Positions 1 to 9,339 of a DNA stretch of 64,000 nucleotides are shown here, piece by piece; within the stretch, counting starts at the first letter, position 1, and every line of letters begins with the position of its first letter. Source of the DNA: Novosphingobium sp. SG707. Its GTDB lineage: Bacteria; Pseudomonadota; Alphaproteobacteria; Sphingomonadales; Sphingomonadaceae. The notes under the pieces were generated by a model that ran no database searches, had not been told where the DNA came from, and saw nothing but the letters and a program-made list of their open reading frames with translations. The position numbers and the translations under genes were made by a program. Location: contig NZ_JAAZQL010000009.1 in the NCBI RefSeq assembly GCF_012275515.1, positions 122,034-186,033 on the forward strand, given 5' to 3'.

Positions 1-367
1 TGAGCCCCATGCGCTGGTGATGGAATCGGACACCGGGGCCGACCGAGTATTCCGCTTCCTGTTCCGCATGGCCCCGCAGGACAAACCTCTGGCCGAGCGG
101 ATCGGGGCCGAACTGGCGAAAATGGGCATCTATACCGGCGATGGCACGCCCGAGGGCGGCGAGGATGTGGGCTATATTGCTGAAAAGCAGAAGACGGCGG
201 TGATTGACCTCAATCAGGATATGACCCGCTATTTCGACTGGCACCATACGCCTGACGATACGCTGGACAAGATCGACCCGGCGCAGTTGCAGCAGAATGT
301 CGATGCATGGGCGGCGGTTTTGAAGATCCTTGGATCCTATACCGGCACGATCAGTCCGGCAGGATAA
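1..367 (+). CDS. M28-family metallopeptidase, C-terminal fragment
   Basis: The reading frame is open from the left edge (frame starting at base 2) to TAA at 365-367, so only the last ~121 residues of a longer protein are present. The tail reads EPHALVMESDTG, then a YFDWHHTPDDTLDKIDP segment. An ESD near a zinc-site acidic residue and a late H-H-T-x-D-D/T segment are typical of M28 (carboxypeptidase Q-like) zinc aminopeptidases, which are usually secreted. The signal peptide and most metal ligands lie outside the window. The gene ends one base before the convergent neighbour begins its stop codon, so the two 3' ends abut. The family call rests on the C-terminal motif only. Confidence 0.7.
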   Translation, partial: EPHALVMESDTGADRVFRFLFRMAPQDKPLAERIGAELAKMGIYTGDGTPEGGEDVGYIAEKQKTAVIDLNQDMTRYFDWHHTPDDTLDKIDPAQLQQNVDAWAAVLKILGSYTGTISPAG

Positions 368-1432
368 TCATGCCCCGGCGGGCAGGGGCGCGACCTCGGC
401 CCGCCGTTGTCCGCGCATCGCCCAATAGAGCTGAACCATGGCGCGCGGCAGCAGGGCATAGCCGACCAGATACCACGGGTTCATGATCGCGCCCCAATAG
501 AACGTGTCGGGCCGCGAGAACATCGCGATCATCACCGCATAACCCCAGACGAGCAGATTGGCGAAGATCCCCTCGCGCCCGCCCAGCGCCAGCCAGCCCG
601 CCAGCGGCAGCGCCGCGCCAAACAGCGCCCAGTGCAAAGGCAGGCGTTGCAGCGGCGTGGTATAGATCACCGCCTTCAGAAAGCCCGAAAAGCCTTGCAT
701 GGCGTGCCAGCCCTGCGACTGGATATCGCCGGGGCGCCATTGCGCCATGGCCAGTTGTGCATGAAGGGCCATGAACACGCCCCATGCCGCGATCAGCGCC
801 GCCCACGCGCCCACCTCGACCCAGCGCCGGTTCCAGCCTGCATAGACAGCGGCAAGCAGTGCAAAAGGCAGCGCCAGTTCGCGGATGAACAGACCCGCGC
901 CCAGCACCGGCACCACATACCACCATTGCCGGGGCCAGCCGATCACACCGGCAAAGGCCACCGCAATGCACAATCCCGCCGGATATTCCTGCAACGCCAT
1001 CAGCCAGTCCGAGGATACCGCCGTGCCCCCCACGGCGACCGCCGCCCCGGCCAGAAACCGTTCCGCCCCCGTCAGCCGCCCCTCATGCGCGATGGCCCAT
1101 GTAAAGATCCCGGCCACCAGCATCACGATGCACAATTTCTGAAAACCCTTCCAGCCGATGACGGCGGAGATTTCCATTTCCGTGGGCGGGCGCATGGTGA
1201 AAAAGGGTTTGAGCGGATAGCGATGCGCCCGGTGCAGTTCGGCCGCCGCCTGATGATAGGGTTTCCCCTGTGCCACCTGCGCGGCGATATCGTGATAGAG
1301 GCGTCCGTCGGTATAGCCGCCCTTCTTCGCCGTCTTGATCGGCGGGGGCGTGACCGAAAAGCACCATGCCGTCACGGCAAGCATCAGCAAAGCGAACAGG
1401 ATCGCGGCGGGGCGGGGAAGTCTGGCTAACAC
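368..1432 (-). CDS. Polytopic membrane protein of unknown function
   Basis: About 354 residues with roughly eight to nine hydrophobic segments, beginning with an N-terminal anchor (PAAILFALLMLAVTAW). A periplasmic-looking loop follows, with GGYTDGRLYHDIAAQVAQGK and a RYPLKPFFTMRPPTE segment, which resembles the first loop of GT-C type (DUF2029/GT87-like) glycosyltransferases. I cannot identify a catalytic motif with certainty. The frame opens further upstream at a TTG (1483). The GTG at 1432 is preferred because AAGGAAGG sits just upstream and the TTG has no ribosome binding site. It converges on the peptidase gene with no room for a terminator. Function is not recognised; membrane-embedded glycosyltransferase is a possibility only. 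Confidence 0.7.
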   Translation of the reverse strand: MLARLPRPAAILFALLMLAVTAWCFSVTPPPIKTAKKGGYTDGRLYHDIAAQVAQGKPYHQAAAELHRAHRYPLKPFFTMRPPTEMEISAVIGWKGFQKLCIVMLVAGIFTWAIAHEGRLTGAERFLAGAAVAVGGTAVSSDWLMALQEYPAGLCIAVAFAGVIGWPRQWWYVVPVLGAGLFIRELALPFALLAAVYAGWNRRWVEVGAWAALIAAWGVFMALHAQLAMAQWRPGDIQSQGWHAMQGFSGFLKAVIYTTPLQRLPLHWALFGAALPLAGWLALGGREGIFANLLVWGYAVMIAMFSRPDTFYWGAIMNPWYLVGYALLPRAMVQLYWAMRGQRRAEVAPLPAGA

Positions 1433-1590
1433 GCGCCTTCCTTTGGCCAATCCTTTCGCGGATGCAAGAGCGCAGATGCACAAGCGCGCACGGGCATAGG
1501 TAGATTTGCCGGATACCGCATAAGGTCTGATTTGGCGGCAGGCGCGTTAAGAGCCGGAATTGGATCAAAACAGGATGAGAGGTCGCGCGC

Positions 1591-3069
1591 GTGCTTTTCG
1601 GGAACAGTTCAACCCCAGGCATCCGACAGAAACTGGTGTTCTGCCTTGGCGCGCTGGCCGCGGTCAGCGTGGTGCAGGTGTCGGCGGCGACCTTTCTGCA
1701 TTACCGGCTCTATGCCGCCAATCAGGCGCTCAGCGCAGCAGCGGGCACGGCGGGGGGCGTGGACGGGCTGATCATGGCTGCCGTGATCACCACGCTGATC
1801 ACCATCGTGGTGGGCGCGGGCACCTTGCTGTGGGCGGGGCTGTTCGTCTCGCGCGCGGTGGTGGAGCCGGTGTCGCATCTGGCGCAATGTCTGAACGCCA
1901 TGGCTTCGGGCAATTACGATGTCGCGCTGGAGGGCGAGGACAATGGCGACGAGGTGGCCCAGATGTATGCGGCCGCCGCCGTGTTCCGCGAAACCGCCGT
2001 GGCCAAGCAGGTGGCCGATGAGCAGCAGCACAAGGTGGTGCGCGCGTTGAGCGAGGGCCTGGACCGGCTGGCCGCGCAGGATCTGGAATTTCGCATCGAG
2101 ACGGCCTTTCCCGCCGATTACGAACAGTTGCGCGTCAATTTCAATCAGGCGCTGATCTCGCTGGCCAAGGCAATCGGGTCGGTGCGGGTGGGCGCGGCCA
2201 GCGTGATGGAATCCATTCAGGACATCCGCAGCGCCAGCGACGATATGGCCCAGCGCAACACCCAGCAGGCCGCGACGTTGGAAGAAACCGCCGCCGCCAT
2301 GAGCCAGGTGACTGACGGGGTGCAGGAAACCGCCACCCGTGCCACCGAGGTGCAGCGCGCGATTGCCGAAACCTGTACGCAGGCCGACGAGGGCGCGGGC
2401 GTGGTGACGCGGGCGATCGACGCGATGGCGGCGCTGGAAAGTTCGGCCACGGAAATCGGCAAGATCGTGGGCGTGATCGACGGGATTGCGTTTCAGACCA
2501 ACCTACTGGCGCTCAACGCTGGTGTTGAGGCCGCGCGCGCGGGCGAGGCGGGCAAGGGCTTTGCCGTGGTCGCCAATGAGGTGCGCGCGCTGGCCCAGCG
2601 CAGCGCGGATGCGGCGCGCAACATTGGCGGATTGATCCATGATTCGGCCGATCAGGTTTCGGGCGGCGTCGCTCTTGTGCGCGAGACGGGCGATCTGCTG
2701 CGCCATATTCTGGGCCGGGTGGGCGAGATCAACGAGGTCATCACCGACATCGCCACCAGCGCCGAATTGCAGGCGCAGAACATCCATCAGGTCAACAATG
2801 CCGTCAGCGAACTGGACCGCGTGACCCAGAAGAACGCTGCCATGGTCGAACAGACCACCGCAGCCACCCGCGATCTGGCGCATGAGGCCGAGCAGCTTTC
2901 GGCCATGGTGCGCACATTCCGCACCCGCGACAGAGACGCGCGCGCCCAGTCCAAGGACAAGGCCGCCGCCCGCCGCCTGAGCAGCGTGCCCCAGCGCAAT
3001 GTCATGCCGATTGCGGGCAATCTGGCGCTGGCCCCCGCGCCATCGGGCGAAGACTGGAGCGAGTTCTAG
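1591..3069 (+). CDS. Methyl-accepting chemotaxis protein
   Basis: 492 residues. Transmembrane helix 1 is at about residues 13-35 and helix 2 at about 55-80, leaving a periplasmic loop of only ~20 residues, so there is no conventional ligand-binding domain. A HAMP domain follows (about 80-135), then a long coiled-coil signalling domain with the hairpin tip IDGIAFQTNLLALNAGVEAARAG at about 291-313, the CheA/CheW-binding region. The C-terminus is DWSEF, which fits the xWxxF pentapeptide that tethers CheR/CheB in other receptors. The start is GTG at 1591 with GAGAGG eight bases upstream. It likely senses a cytoplasmic or membrane state, or works with a partner. No other chemotaxis gene is in the window, so it is an orphan receptor here. 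Confidence 0.93.
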   Translation: MLFGNSSTPGIRQKLVFCLGALAAVSVVQVSAATFLHYRLYAANQALSAAAGTAGGVDGLIMAAVITTLITIVVGAGTLLWAGLFVSRAVVEPVSHLAQCLNAMASGNYDVALEGEDNGDEVAQMYAAAAVFRETAVAKQVADEQQHKVVRALSEGLDRLAAQDLEFRIETAFPADYEQLRVNFNQALISLAKAIGSVRVGAASVMESIQDIRSASDDMAQRNTQQAATLEETAAAMSQVTDGVQETATRATEVQRAIAETCTQADEGAGVVTRAIDAMAALESSATEIGKIVGVIDGIAFQTNLLALNAGVEAARAGEAGKGFAVVANEVRALAQRSADAARNIGGLIHDSADQVSGGVALVRETGDLLRHILGRVGEINEVITDIATSAELQAQNIHQVNNAVSELDRVTQKNAAMVEQTTAATRDLAHEAEQLSAMVRTFRTRDRDARAQSKDKAAARRLSSVPQRNVMPIAGNLALAPAPSGEDWSEF

Positions 3070-3195
3070 TTTGATACCGGCGAAATGCCGGGTCGATCGG
3101 CCCGGTGCTTTGTCAAATTTACCGACATTTTACGTCTCATCCCTAAGTCTTGCTCAAAGCCTGCCTGATGGCCGGCGCCAAACTTGAGCAGGCCG

Positions 3196-4581
3196 ATGAT
3201 TCGTCTTTTCAAACATTACATCCCCCATTCGGTGATCCTGCTTGGATTGATCGATCTGGTTCTGCTGATGATTTCGGGCGACTTTGCCTGGCGCTTGCGG
3301 GCGGACCAGTTGGGTATGCCCTCGGAAAGTTTTGAAACGCGCCTGCAACCGCTGATTGCCTTTGCGCTGGTGATGCAGATGGCGATGATCGCGGTGGGGG
3401 TCTACGGCGCCGATGCCTTGCGCTCGGTGCGTTTCGCCTCGGCGCGGCTGCTGGTGGCGGTGTCGCTGGGCGTGATCGCGCTGGCCCTGTTCAACTCTTT
3501 GTTTACCAGCCAAATTTTTTGGCGTTCCACCCTGTTCTACGCGATGCTGGGGGCGATTGCGCTGCTGGTGATGAATCGGCTGATCGTGGGCGGCATTCTG
3601 GGCACGGCGGCGTTTCGGCGCCGGGTGCTGGTGCTGGGCGCGGGCCACCGGGCGCAGCGCCTGCGCGAGCTTGGCGAGCGGGCCGAGAGCGGCTTTGTCA
3701 TCGTCGGCTATGTCGGCATGAGCGAGGCGGCCCCGATTGTCGAGGAAGCGATCCCGCGCACGGCGATCCACAATCTGAAGCGCCATGTCGAAAACCTTGG
3801 CGTGTCCGAGGTGGTGCTGGCGCTGGAAGAGCGCCGCAACGCGCTGCCTCTGAAAGACCTGCTGCGCATCAAGACGGCAGGCGTTCATGTTAATGACTTC
3901 TCCAGCTTTATGGAACGCGAGACGGGCCGCGTCGATCTTGATACGGTCAACCCCAGCTGGTTCATCTTCTCGGACGGTTTTTCCTCGGGCCGGGCCTTTT
4001 CCAGCGCCGCCAAGCGGATATTCGATGTGATCGTCAGCCTGCTCCTGCTGACCATGACGGCGCCGGTGATCGTGCTGTTCGCCATTCTTGTGAAGCTGGA
4101 CAGCAAGGGCCCCGCCTTCTTCCGCCAACGCCGCGTGGGCCTGTATGGCCAGAGCTTTGACGTTATCAAGCTGCGCTCGATGCGGCTGGATGCCGAGGCC
4201 AACGGCGCGCAATTTGCCGCCAAGAACGATCCGCGCGTCACCCGCATCGGCAATTTCATCCGCAAGGTGCGCATCGACGAACTGCCCCAGACTTGGAGCG
4301 TGCTGAAAGGCGAGATGAGCTTTGTCGGCCCGCGCCCGGAACGGCCCGAATTCGTCTCCGACCTTGAGGACAAGCTCTCCTATTATGCCGAGCGCCATAT
4401 GGTAAAGCCCGGCATCACCGGCTGGGCGCAGGTCAATTATCCCTATGGCGCCAGCCTTGAGGATTCGCGCAACAAGCTGGAATATGACCTGTATTACGTG
4501 AAGAATTACACGCCTTTCCTCGACATCCTGATCATCCTGCAAACGCTGCGCGTGGTGCTCTGGCACGAGGGGGCACGCTAG
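3196..4581 (+). CDS. XrtA/PEP-CTERM-associated sugar transferase (EpsB/TIGR03013-like)
   Basis: 461 residues. Four to five N-terminal transmembrane helices are followed by a Rossmann-like segment (RRVLVLGAGHRAQRL) and a C-terminal bacterial sugar transferase domain with KRIFDVIVSLLLL, the KLRSMRLDAE segment, IDELPQ and the SFVGPRPERPEF motif. This is the layout of polyprenyl-phosphate sugar-1-phosphate transferases that start exopolysaccharide repeat-unit assembly at the inner membrane. The N-terminus MIRLFKHYIP is characteristic of the TIGR03013 subgroup tied to exosortase systems. ATG 3196 is chosen over TTG 3184 because it has GAGCAGG upstream and matches that N-terminus. The stop is one base before prsK, so the two are co-transcribed. 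Placement beside PrsK/PrsR strongly supports the subgroup. Confidence 0.9.
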   Translation: MIRLFKHYIPHSVILLGLIDLVLLMISGDFAWRLRADQLGMPSESFETRLQPLIAFALVMQMAMIAVGVYGADALRSVRFASARLLVAVSLGVIALALFNSLFTSQIFWRSTLFYAMLGAIALLVMNRLIVGGILGTAAFRRRVLVLGAGHRAQRLRELGERAESGFVIVGYVGMSEAAPIVEEAIPRTAIHNLKRHVENLGVSEVVLALEERRNALPLKDLLRIKTAGVHVNDFSSFMERETGRVDLDTVNPSWFIFSDGFSSGRAFSSAAKRIFDVIVSLLLLTMTAPVIVLFAILVKLDSKGPAFFRQRRVGLYGQSFDVIKLRSMRLDAEANGAQFAAKNDPRVTRIGNFIRKVRIDELPQTWSVLKGEMSFVGPRPERPEFVSDLEDKLSYYAERHMVKPGITGWAQVNYPYGASLEDSRNKLEYDLYYVKNYTPFLDILIILQTLRVVLWHEGAR

Positions 4582-4582
4582 G

Positions 4583-6688
4583 ATGTCGGCTGGTCCCGGC
4601 CTGTGGGACTGGGTGGCCAGCACCGCGCATGTGGCGGGCGCGTGCGCCGCAATCACCGTGGCCGTCAGCATCTGGGGCCAGCGCGAGCGCTACAGCGGGG
4701 CGGGCAAGGCGATTGTCGTCGCGCTGGCCATGACGGCGCTGTGGTGCCTTGCCGTGGTGGTCGAGGGTGAACTCAGCCTGGTGGCCCAAGGGCTGCTGGG
4801 CCTGCGCAACCTGTCCTATCTGTGGGCCATCTATGCGATGTTCGCCAGCGACGGGCGCCATACCAGCCTGACCGAGGTGGGGCCGGTGGTGGCCGCCTTG
4901 TGCCTTGTCGATATTCTGGTGCCCACGGTGCAGTTCATCGAGCATCGCATCAATCCGGCGCTGCTCAACGAGGTCGAGCTTTATCAGTTGAACATCATGC
5001 TGGCGATGCTGGGCGTGGTGGGCTCGCTGGTGCTGGTGCACAATCTCTATGCCAGCGCGTCCAGCACCGGGCGACAAATGCTGCGCTGGCCTGCGCTGGC
5101 GCTGGCGGCGGTGTGGGTGTTTGAACTCAACCTCTATACGGTGGCCTATCTGGCCAAACATTGGCCTGTCGAGCTGGCCTCGCTGCATGGGCTGCTGGAT
5201 ATCGGCTTTGCGGGCATTCTGGCGCTGGGCGCGGCCAAGGGGCGCGAGACCCTGCGGTTGAAGCCTTCGCGCACGGTGACGTTCCAGTCGATCTCGCTGA
5301 TCGTGATCGGCCTCTATTTCGTGGGTATGATCGCGATTGCGCGCTGGCTGGCCAGCGCGGGGGGCGAGCTTGGCCGGTGGTGGCAGTTCAGTTTCCTGAT
5401 CGCGGCGATTTCGGCCGCCGCGCTGTTGCTGCCCTCGCGGCGGATGCGCGGGTGGATGCGGGTGATGTTCACCAAGCATTTCTTCAAGCACCGCTATGAA
5501 TATCGTGAGGAATGGCTGCGCTTTGCGCGCACAATCGGCGGGCAGGGGCGCGACGCCGCCCCGCTGCACCAGCGCGCCGTGCAGGCGATGGCCGATATTA
5601 CCGACAGCCCGGCGGGCCTGTTGCTGACGCCTGATGACACCGGCGAGATGGTGCTGGCCGCGCGCTGGCAATGGCCGACCGTCGATGTTCCCGCGCAGGC
5701 ATTGGGTCTGGCCGCCGCGCATTTTCTGGCCGCCAGCGACCATATCGTCGATCTGGACACGGTGCGCGCCAATGGAGGCGCCGATATTGCCATCCCCGAA
5801 TGGCTGCGCGAGGAAAGCCGCGCATGGGCCGTGGTGCCCCTGCAGCACAACGGTCGGCTGGTGGGGGCGGTGATCCTTGCCCGCCCGCCCCAGGACCGCA
5901 AGCTGGACTGGGAAGACTTTGACCTGCTGCGCGTGGTGGCCCAACAGATCGGCACCTATCTGGCCGAGCATCAGGGGCAGCAGGCGCTGGCCGAGGCGGC
6001 GCGCTTTGATGAATTCCACCGCCGTATCGCCTTTGTCATGCATGACATCAAGAACCTGTCGAGCCAGCTTTCCCTCTTGGCCCGCAATGCTGAACGTCAT
6101 GCCGAAAACCCCGATTTCCGGGCCGACATGCTGGTGACTTTGCGCAATTCGGCCGACAAGCTCAACCATCTGGTCGCCCGCCTTTCCCGCTATGGCACCA
6201 GCGCGGGGGACAAGGCCGAGCCGGTCGAGGTGGGCGCACTGGCGCGGCAATTGGCCGAAACCTTCCGCGTGCGACACAATGTTCAGGTGATCGAGCGTGA
6301 CGCCTGCACCATCGCGGGCCAGAGCCACAGTATCGAGCAGGTGCTGACCCATCTGATCCAGAATGCGGTGGACGCCAGCGCGCCCGACATGCCGGTCTTT
6401 GTCTCGATTGCGGGCGATGGCCTGTATGGGCGGATCGAGATTGTCGATTCAGGGCACGGCATGGCCCCTGAATTTGTCCGCAACCGCCTGTTCAAGCCTT
6501 TCGATTCCTCCAAACCGGGCGGCTTTGGCATTGGCGCCTATGAGGCGCGCGAACTGGTGCGCGCGATGCACGGGCGGTTGGATGTGGAAAGCCGCGAGGG
6601 GATCGGCACGCGCTTTATCGTCCGCCTGCCTTTGGCCAGCGCGGCGGAAATTCTGAAGACCATGGATAATGATCAAAAGGTTGCCTGA
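4583..6688 (+). CDS. prsK: XrtA/PEP-CTERM system histidine kinase PrsK
   Basis: 701 residues. About eight transmembrane helices occupy residues 10-285, a GAF-like domain about 320-465, then a kinase core: H-box HDIKN at 487-491, an N-box within HLIQNAVDAS, the G1 box DSGHGMAPE and a G2 region KPGGFGIGAYEARELV. The DIKN form of the H-box and the multi-helix N-terminal sensor plus GAF are the PrsK arrangement (PEP-CTERM system histidine kinases). It would phosphorylate PrsR, encoded immediately downstream, in response to an unknown envelope signal. The gene begins one base after the sugar transferase stop. No exosortase is nearby, so the target genes must lie elsewhere. Confidence 0.9.
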   Translation: MSAGPGLWDWVASTAHVAGACAAITVAVSIWGQRERYSGAGKAIVVALAMTALWCLAVVVEGELSLVAQGLLGLRNLSYLWAIYAMFASDGRHTSLTEVGPVVAALCLVDILVPTVQFIEHRINPALLNEVELYQLNIMLAMLGVVGSLVLVHNLYASASSTGRQMLRWPALALAAVWVFELNLYTVAYLAKHWPVELASLHGLLDIGFAGILALGAAKGRETLRLKPSRTVTFQSISLIVIGLYFVGMIAIARWLASAGGELGRWWQFSFLIAAISAAALLLPSRRMRGWMRVMFTKHFFKHRYEYREEWLRFARTIGGQGRDAAPLHQRAVQAMADITDSPAGLLLTPDDTGEMVLAARWQWPTVDVPAQALGLAAAHFLAASDHIVDLDTVRANGGADIAIPEWLREESRAWAVVPLQHNGRLVGAVILARPPQDRKLDWEDFDLLRVVAQQIGTYLAEHQGQQALAEAARFDEFHRRIAFVMHDIKNLSSQLSLLARNAERHAENPDFRADMLVTLRNSADKLNHLVARLSRYGTSAGDKAEPVEVGALARQLAETFRVRHNVQVIERDACTIAGQSHSIEQVLTHLIQNAVDASAPDMPVFVSIAGDGLYGRIEIVDSGHGMAPEFVRNRLFKPFDSSKPGGFGIGAYEARELVRAMHGRLDVESREGIGTRFIVRLPLASAAEILKTMDNDQKVA

Positions 6689-6689
6689 A

Positions 6690-8051
6690 ATGAGCGAGAC
6701 GCGGCCCAAACTGCTCGTGATCGAGGATGATCCGGGGCTCCAGGCTCAGCTCAAATGGGCCTATGAGGATTTCGAGGTGATCGTGGCCGGGGATCGCGCC
6801 AGCGCCATGGCCGCGCTGCGCAGCGAGGAGCCGGCGGTCGTCACGCTCGACCTTGGCCTGCCGCCCGATCCGGACGGCACCAGCGAGGGCTTTGCCTTGC
6901 TGGACGAGATCATGGGCTTGAAGCCCGACACCAAGGTGATCGTGGCCAGCGGGCATGGCGCGCGCGAAAGCGCCTTGCAGGCCATCGAGCGCGGGGCCTA
7001 TGATTTCTATCAGAAGCCGATGGATTTCGATGAAATGGCGCTGATCGCGGCCCGCGCCTATCGGCTCCACCGCCTGGAGGCGGAGAACCGCGCCTTGGCC
7101 GTGCGGGCGGGCAAGGACAATCGCGTGTTGGGCACGATGATCACCGCCGCGCCCGAAATGCTGCGCGTGGCGCGCACGATAGAGCGGGTGGCGGGCACCA
7201 ATGTTTCGGTCATGCTGCTGGGCGCCAGCGGGACGGGCAAGGAATTGCTGGCGCGCGGATTGCACGAGGCCAGCGGGCGGGCAGGGGCTTTTGTCGCGAT
7301 CAATTGCGCGGCGATTCCGGAAAACCTGCTGGAATCGGAACTCTTCGGCCATGAAAAGGGCGCGTTTACCGGCGCGGTCAAAACCACCGAGGGCAAGATC
7401 GAGCAGGCCCATGGCGGCACGCTGTTTCTTGACGAGGTAGGCGATATTCCCTTCGCGCTGCAGGTCAAATTGCTGCGTTTCCTGCAGGAGCGGGTGATCG
7501 AGCGGATCGGCGGGCGGCGTTCGATTGCGGTCGATACGCGCATCGTCTGCGCCACCCATCAGAACCTTGAGGCGATGATCGCCGATGGCCGTTTCCGCGA
7601 GGATCTGTGGTATCGGCTGGCCGAAATCGTGGTCAAAATCCCCTCGCTGGCCGAGCGGCCGGGCGATGCGGCGCTGCTAGCGCGGGCTTTCCTTGCGCGT
7701 TTTGCCAAAGAGATGAACCCGGCGGTCAAGGGCTTTGCCCCCGATGCGCTGGCCGCGATGGATGCGTGGGGATGGCCGGGCAATGTGCGCGAACTGGAAA
7801 ACCGGGTGAAGCGCGCGGTCATTATGGCCGATGGCAAGCTGGTCCATGCGGGCGACCTTGATCTGGACGCGCCGGGGGGTGAGGAGGACCTGCCGCTCAA
7901 CCTGAAATCCGCGCGGGAGATTACCGACCGGCGGGTGATCCGTCAGGCACTGGCGCGCAGCGAGGGCAATATTTCCTCAACCGCCAAGCTGCTGGGGATC
8001 AGCCGCCCGACGCTTTACGATTTGCTCAAGCAATATGACTTGCAGCACTGA
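6690..8051 (+). CDS. prsR: PEP-CTERM-box response regulator PrsR (sigma54 activator)
   Basis: 453 residues. N-terminal receiver with LLVIEDDPG and a phospho-acceptor Asp in VTLDLGLPPD; central AAA+ domain with Walker A GASGTGKE, ELFGHEKGAFTGA (complete GAFTGA loop for sigma54 contact) and a Walker B region GGTLFLDEVGD; C-terminal Fis-type helix-turn-helix ending SRPTLYDLLKQYDLQH, the form usual in PrsR. The ATG at 6690 is preferred over 6669 because AAAAGG precedes it and the frame upstream overlaps prsK. It should activate sigma54 promoters of exopolysaccharide and PEP-CTERM genes. A strong terminator follows at 8121. Confidence 0.92.
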   Translation: MSETRPKLLVIEDDPGLQAQLKWAYEDFEVIVAGDRASAMAALRSEEPAVVTLDLGLPPDPDGTSEGFALLDEIMGLKPDTKVIVASGHGARESALQAIERGAYDFYQKPMDFDEMALIAARAYRLHRLEAENRALAVRAGKDNRVLGTMITAAPEMLRVARTIERVAGTNVSVMLLGASGTGKELLARGLHEASGRAGAFVAINCAAIPENLLESELFGHEKGAFTGAVKTTEGKIEQAHGGTLFLDEVGDIPFALQVKLLRFLQERVIERIGGRRSIAVDTRIVCATHQNLEAMIADGRFREDLWYRLAEIVVKIPSLAERPGDAALLARAFLARFAKEMNPAVKGFAPDALAAMDAWGWPGNVRELENRVKRAVIMADGKLVHAGDLDLDAPGGEEDLPLNLKSAREITDRRVIRQALARSEGNISSTAKLLGISRPTLYDLLKQYDLQH

Positions 8052-8120
8052 TAGCGCTATCAAGTCCGATGTACCAATAAGTACAATTTTCAAAAATGCG
8101 CCCATCGTGCTGAAATGAAA

Positions 8121-8159
8121 AAGGGCGGCTCGAAAGCCGCCCTTCCCCTCCCTTTTTTT
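8121..8159 (+). terminator. Rho-independent terminator after prsR
   Basis: A perfect 10-bp stem, AAGGGCGGCT/AGCCGCCCTT, with a CGAA tetraloop, followed by a pyrimidine-rich tract ending in seven T. It lies 70 bases after the prsR stop and closes the sugar transferase-prsK-prsR operon. The convergent DUF475 gene ends about 110 bases further on. Confidence 0.88.
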
Positions 8160-8272
8160 CTTCCAACGCCCGATTTGCACAGAAAGGCCGGGGCTTCAAT
8201 GGGGCGTATATGGCATTTTTATGAATAGCCGTTCATTGTGGCAAACGAACCACACTGGCACCCCGTGCCGCC

Positions 8273-9319
8273 TTACGCCGCCTCGCGCCGATTTTCCCGC
8301 ACAGAGGCCCACAGCGCCGCCCCGATCAGTACCGCGCCGATCAGACCCGTCACCGTTTCGGGGATTTCCATCAGCGCCGAACCCAGCATGATCGCCGCCA
8401 GCGCAATGATCGCCCAGAAGGCGCCATGCTCAAGGAAGGCATATTCCGACAGCGTGCCCTGTTCGACCAGCAGCACGGTCAATGAACGCACAAAGATCGC
8501 GCCGATCGACAGGCCCAGAGCAATGATGACCATATTGTTCGACAGGGCAAAAGCGCCGATCACGCCATCAAGGCTGAAGGAGGAATCCAGCACGTTGAGA
8601 TAGAGGAATCCGCCAAGCCCCGAACGCACCGCCGTGCCCGCCAGCGCGCGCGCCGCCTCGCGGCTTTCCAGGAAATGGCCCAGCGCCTCGACCGCGATGA
8701 ACGTCACAATGCCGAACACGCCCGACACCAGCAGGGTATAGGCCTCTTCCCCCGGCAGCCAGCGCCCGATCAGCACCAGCGCGAGCAGCAACAGCGCAAC
8801 CTCGCCCGCTTTGATCGAGCCGACCAGCTTCAGCCGCACCTCGACCCAGCGCAGCCAGTGTGTTTCCTTGTCCGGGTCGATGAAGAAGCCGAGGCCCACC
8901 ATCGCCAGAAACGCCCCGCCAAAGCCCGCAATCGGGATATGGGCATGGCGCATGATTGCCTCATATTGCGCCGGTTCATTGAGCGAAAGATGCATCGCCT
9001 CGACCGGACCCAGCCCGGCGGTAAAGCCCACGATCAGCAACGGAAAGGCCACGCGCGTGCCAAACACCGCAAACAGCATGCCCCATGTGAGGAAGCGTTT
9101 GCACCAGATCGCATCCATATCCTTCAGCACGGCGGCATTGACCACCGCATTGTCAAAGGACAGCGACACTTCCAGCACGGCCAGAACGAGGACGATCCAG
9201 ATCATCCCGCCCACGGCCGAAATCGACCCCGTATCATGCCAGCCATAGGCGGCGGCCAGCGCCAGACAGACGGCGGAAAAAATCAGCGAGCCGCCGAAAT
9301 GCCTCAAAAATTGCGTCAC
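8273..9319 (-). CDS. DUF475 / TerC-like integral membrane protein
   Basis: 348 residues with about nine to ten transmembrane helices. Two acidic motifs sit inside helices, SFDNAVVNAAVL near residue 54 and LDSSFSLDGVIGAFALSNN in the second half. They resemble the paired Asp sites of the TerC/Alx manganese-export-type superfamily, to which DUF475 is related. The start is GTG at 9319, because upstream residues in the open frame would overlap panB and have no hydrophobic character; GGAG lies ten bases upstream of the GTG. It begins 20 bases after the panB stop, so it is probably co-transcribed with panB. Transport substrate is unknown; metal-ion efflux is an inference from the superfamily. Confidence 0.85.
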   Translation of the reverse strand: MTQFLRHFGGSLIFSAVCLALAAAYGWHDTGSISAVGGMIWIVLVLAVLEVSLSFDNAVVNAAVLKDMDAIWCKRFLTWGMLFAVFGTRVAFPLLIVGFTAGLGPVEAMHLSLNEPAQYEAIMRHAHIPIAGFGGAFLAMVGLGFFIDPDKETHWLRWVEVRLKLVGSIKAGEVALLLLALVLIGRWLPGEEAYTLLVSGVFGIVTFIAVEALGHFLESREAARALAGTAVRSGLGGFLYLNVLDSSFSLDGVIGAFALSNNMVIIALGLSIGAIFVRSLTVLLVEQGTLSEYAFLEHGAFWAIIALAAIMLGSALMEIPETVTGLIGAVLIGAALWASVRENRREAA

Positions 9320-9339
9320 TTGAAAAATACTCCGCCGGG

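Noticed and set aside
3087..3106. CCGGG...CCCGG inverted repeat after the chemoreceptor gene as a terminator
   Set aside because: Stem is only five pairs and no T-run follows, so it does not support a terminator call.
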